Source of the DNA: an uncultured Collinsella sp.
GTDB lineage: Bacteria; Actinomycetota; Coriobacteriia; Coriobacteriales; Coriobacteriaceae
Length of the DNA: 7,374 bases
Assembly: GCA_900551605.1 (NCBI GenBank)
Contig: URWS01000070.1
Coordinates: forward strand, 1-7,374
Direction of reading: 5' to 3'
The notes under the pieces were generated by a model that was not told the origin of the DNA, made no database searches, and saw only the letters and a program-made list of their open reading frames with translations. Below, piece after piece: positions 5,616-7,374 of this stretch (within the stretch, counting starts at the first letter, position 1; the number at the start of each line of letters is the position of its first letter). Position numbers and translations under genes: made by a program.

Positions 5616-5954
5616 ATGAAGAAGATTATGGCGATCGTTCGTGCCGAGAAGCTTGAGGTTCTTAAAGATGCGCTGTTTGCTGCCGATGTTCGCGGCATGA
5701 CTATCAACCAGGTGCAGGGTTGCGGCTCACAGCATGGCTGGAAGGAATACGTGCGCGGCAACGAGTTGCTTGTCAACACGATCCCTAAGGTGCAGTTCAC
5801 CCTCATCTGCGCCGACGAGCACGTCGACGGCATTGTCGAGATTATCTCCAACGCCGCCCGCACCGGCGCCGTTGGAGACGGCAAGATTTGGGTCGAGCCG
5901 GTCGAGGAAGTTATCCGCATTCGTACCGGCGAACACGGTCCCGCCGCGGTGTAG
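5616..5954 (+). CDS. glnK: Nitrogen regulatory protein P-II
   Basis: This 112-residue P-II forms a trimer that senses ATP/ADP and 2-oxoglutarate and, next to amtB, most likely plugs or releases the channel. Family features by standard numbering: Gln39 (2-oxoglutarate/Mg-ATP), T-loop at 37-55, Lys58, the B-loop TGAVGDGKIWV (83-93), and Arg101 and Arg103 in RIRTGE. The T-loop reads GWKEYVRGNELL, so position 51 is Leu, not the Tyr that is uridylylated in proteobacteria or adenylylated in other actinobacteria. Tyr45 is present. Control is therefore probably by ligand binding alone. SD GAGAGG lies eight bases before ATG. The symbol glnK is chosen from the amtB neighbourhood; glnB is an equally valid sequence label. 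Confidence 0.96.
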   Translation: MKKIMAIVRAEKLEVLKDALFAADVRGMTINQVQGCGSQHGWKEYVRGNELLVNTIPKVQFTLICADEHVDGIVEIISNAARTGAVGDGKIWVEPVEEVIRIRTGEHGPAAV

Positions 5955-5956
5955 AA

Positions 5957-5986
5957 TCGACCGTCTACCATCCGCAACGTTAAAAT
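5957..5986 (+). promoter_or_regulatory. Possible tetR promoter
   Basis: TCGACC (5957-5962, four of six to TTGACA) and TAAAAT (5981-5986, five of six to TATAAT) have an 18-base spacer. The implied transcript start is near 5993, which would leave a leader of about 36 bases before ATG 6029. No terminator is visible between the P-II stop and tetR, so read-through is also possible. Confidence 0.35.
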
Positions 5987-6028
5987 GCTGCAATGAGGCA
6001 CAAGACTTGCGTTGTGGATGGACGGATT

Positions 6029-6691
6029 ATGGGTCGTAATAAATATCCCGAGGAGACTGTCGCGAAGATTCTCGATGCGGCGCTGGAGCTATTCTGCGTA
6101 CAGGGTTATGAGGGGACGAGCATTCAAGACATCGTCGACCGCCTCGATGGCATGACCAAGGGTGCTGTCTATCATCACTTTAAGAGCAAAGAGGAGATTT
6201 TCAACGCCGCATTTGATCGGGCAACGGCTCCGATTGCTGAGCACCGTCGCGCGACACTCGGTGCTGGCAATATGACGGGAGCTCAAAAGCTCAAACGACT
6301 TTATGCGCCCGAGTCCATCGTTCCGCAAATCGAGCTATGGGCTCGCATGCATCCTGCGGCAGATCCGGTAAAAAGCTCGCGGCTGCTGGCGATGCAGTAC
6401 CAAGGTTCGTTTGACGAGTCGGCCGATGGCAATCTCTTGCCAGTAATCGAGGAGGGCATCGCCGACGGCTCCATTGCGTGCGAATGCCCGCGCGAAGCAG
6501 CGGAGGCCGTATCGTTGTTAGCGAATCTTTGGCTGCTGCCATTGTTCCGTCCGCTCGAGCCCAAGGAGCGAATGCTTGCTCGCGCACAATGTTTGGCGCA
6601 GATGGCGGCCGCGGTGGGGCTTGATTTGGGTAATGAAGTGCTCCAGACAACGGCCCAGATTTGGGACGTATGGAACCGTGCCGGGTGGTAA
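6029..6691 (+). CDS. TetR/AcrR-family transcriptional repressor
   Basis: This is a dimeric one-component repressor of 220 residues. The N-terminal DNA-binding domain is typical: ETVAKILDAALELFCVQGYEGTSIQDI (9-35) followed by the recognition part TKGAVYHHFKSKEEIF (43-58). The rest, 60-220, is an all-helical ligand and dimer domain with no motif that identifies the ligand. ATG 6029 is preferred over ATG 5993. The twelve extra residues of the longer form are not family-like, 5993 lacks an SD, and the likely transcript would start at about 5993; GGACGG precedes 6029 at modest spacing. It is followed by operator, terminator, second operator and an MFS gene, so the natural target is that transporter. 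The first operator starts three bases after its stop codon. Confidence 0.92.
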   Translation: MGRNKYPEETVAKILDAALELFCVQGYEGTSIQDIVDRLDGMTKGAVYHHFKSKEEIFNAAFDRATAPIAEHRRATLGAGNMTGAQKLKRLYAPESIVPQIELWARMHPAADPVKSSRLLAMQYQGSFDESADGNLLPVIEEGIADGSIACECPREAAEAVSLLANLWLLPLFRPLEPKERMLARAQCLAQMAAAVGLDLGNEVLQTTAQIWDVWNRAGW

Positions 6692-6693
6692 TA

Positions 6694-6712
6694 TAGATAC
6701 CAACGGTATGTA
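6694..6712. promoter_or_regulatory. TetR operator candidate 1
   Basis: ATACC-AAC-GGTAT (6697-6709) is a perfect dyad around AAC, and the outer TA/TA positions also pair. Its 19-base context matches operator 2 at 16 positions. The two inner differences are dyad-related, as expected for a protein-bound palindrome. It lies immediately after the tetR stop, 65 bp centre to centre from operator 2. Confidence 0.65.
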
Positions 6713-6724
6713 ATTGATTTGTGA

Positions 6725-6746
6725 GGGTAGCCACGGCTGCCCTTTT
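6725..6746 (+). terminator. Intrinsic terminator after tetR
   Basis: GGGTAGC and GCTGCCC form a seven-base stem (one T-G pair) around the loop CACG, followed at once by TTTT (6743-6746). The short U-tract makes it a moderate terminator. It separates tetR from the transporter, which therefore probably has its own promoter. Confidence 0.7.
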
Positions 6747-6755
6747 CAAGTCATT

Positions 6756-6780
6756 AAATACATACTAACAGTATGTATTT
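6756..6780. promoter_or_regulatory. TetR operator candidate 2, perfect 25-bp palindrome
   Basis: AAATACATACT (6756-6766) and AGTATGTATTT (6770-6780) are perfect inverted arms around AAC. The site ends 12 bases before the transporter ATG, in the position where promoter and early transcript must lie, so occupancy should block transcription. It is the stronger of the two sites by symmetry. Confidence 0.75.
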
Positions 6781-6792
6781 GGGGGCAGGCTT

Positions 6793-7327
6793 ATGGCTGG
6801 GATGCGAAGAATTAGCGTTTCATTGGCGCCAAAAACAGTGCGATCTATCAGGCTATTTGGTCTTCTTGTTGCACAGCTGTGTGCGTATTCGATGCTGTCG
6901 GCACTGTGCTTTGCGTGCCCGCTTTACTTGTTCGATTGCAGCGGCTCCTCAACGTTATATGGCGCCGTCGCGGCGATAGCGTTCATACCGGGCGTGCTCG
7001 CGACTCCGGTTGGCGGGATTTTGGCGGATCGGGGAAGACATCGCGGGGTTCTTGTGGTACTCGGCATTGTTCTGATGGCTGCATCACTGCTGTTTATCCC
7101 CATGAAGCGTTCGCTGCCTCTTGCGGTTGTCGTGGCAGCAATGCTTTGCGTCCAATATGGCATCCAATCGCTGCTGAAACCGATGCTTCAAATTGAGGCG
7201 GTGCGCATGACGGGCCAAGAAAAGGTTGAGCGTGCCACTGCGTTGGTCTCGCAGATAATCATGATGAGCAATATCTTGGGGCCTGTAGTCGGGACGGCAG
7301 TCTATGGGTGCTTTGGTATCGATACTC
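6793..7327 (+). CDS. MFS transporter, N-terminal part (cut by contig end)
   Basis: This is the start of a major facilitator superfamily exporter or uptake carrier; the substrate is unknown, but a neighbouring TetR repressor is typical of drug or metabolite efflux. The 178 genomic codons cover about five helices: roughly 21-44, 56-77, 86-103, 109-129 and 150-172. A motif-A-like loop sits between helices 2 and 3 (GGILADRGRHRG, 74-85), with Asp79 and Arg80 in the expected places. ATG 6793 has a weak GGGGG-type SD; ATG 6802, three codons on, is an alternative. ATA and TTA codons are used more than in amtB, hinting at a different origin. The frame stays open to 7374, but from residue 180 it reads VSYTHLRAHETKANL, which is adapter, not protein. 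A full MFS would have about 400 residues. Confidence 0.85.
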
Positions 7328-7374
7328 CTGTCTCTTATACACATCTCCGAGCCCACGAGACTAAGGCGAATCTC
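7328..7374 (+). other. Illumina Nextera adapter (sequencing artefact)
   Basis: CTGTCTCTTATACACATCT (7328-7346) is the Tn5 mosaic end. CCGAGCCCACGAGAC (7347-7361) completes the Nextera read-2 adapter. TAAGGCGA (7362-7369) equals index N701, and ATCTC (7370-7374) begins the P7 flank. None of this is genomic. Translations through it give the known contaminant peptides SYTHLRAHET (plus) and SEMCIRDR (minus). Confidence 0.99.

Noticed and set aside
5993..6028. Longer tetR start at ATG 5993
   Set aside because: No SD, atypical extra residues, and a likely transcript start at about the same base; ATG 6029 fits the family.
7084..7356. Minus-strand frame beginning MGSEMCIRDR
   Set aside because: Its start lies inside the Nextera adapter and the rest is antisense to the MFS gene; this peptide is a known contamination artefact.

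Overview
The window is GC-rich bacterial chromosome with tightly packed genes, Shine-Dalgarno (SD) starts and G/C-ending codons. Gene content (an ammonium transporter and P-II pair, a divergent DXS-like enzyme, an HD/CmpB membrane module) and the short palindromic intergenic repeats fit a gut actinobacterium of the Coriobacteriia, most likely Collinsella. That assignment is from memory of such genomes, not a search. The last 47 bases are not genomic: they are an Illumina Nextera transposase adapter with its index, so this is the raw end of a draft contig.

Layout. Bases 1-340 hold no intact gene. A perfect -10 box, an SD and an ATG lead into about ten plausible codons, which then run into palindromic repeat DNA: a GGGGACGG hairpin followed by two large related hairpins whose arms differ by a compensatory change. 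A strong intrinsic terminator on the minus strand closes dxs. Bases 341-2122 (minus) encode a divergent 1-deoxyxylulose-5-phosphate synthase-like enzyme. A 228-base divergent intergenic region with a CG-centred palindrome separates it from a plus-strand pair: an HD-domain hydrolase (2351-2908) and, 3 bases later, a five-helix CmpB-type membrane protein (2912-3931).

The nitrogen block follows. A run of four GTTTC-like half-sites spaced exactly 11 bp lies upstream of amtB (4129-5406). A nested palindromic repeat fills most of the gap before the P-II gene (5616-5954). AmtB imports ammonium and the P-II trimer is expected to gate it, but this P-II lacks the Tyr51 that is covalently modified in many relatives.

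The right end is a regulator and transporter unit: a TetR-family repressor (6029-6691), an intrinsic terminator, and the start of an MFS transporter (from 6793). Two near-identical palindromic operators with AAC centres flank the terminator. The expected logic is that TetR binds both sites and represses the transporter until an unknown ligand releases it. The transporter is cut by the contig end, and its apparent last 15 residues are adapter-encoded.
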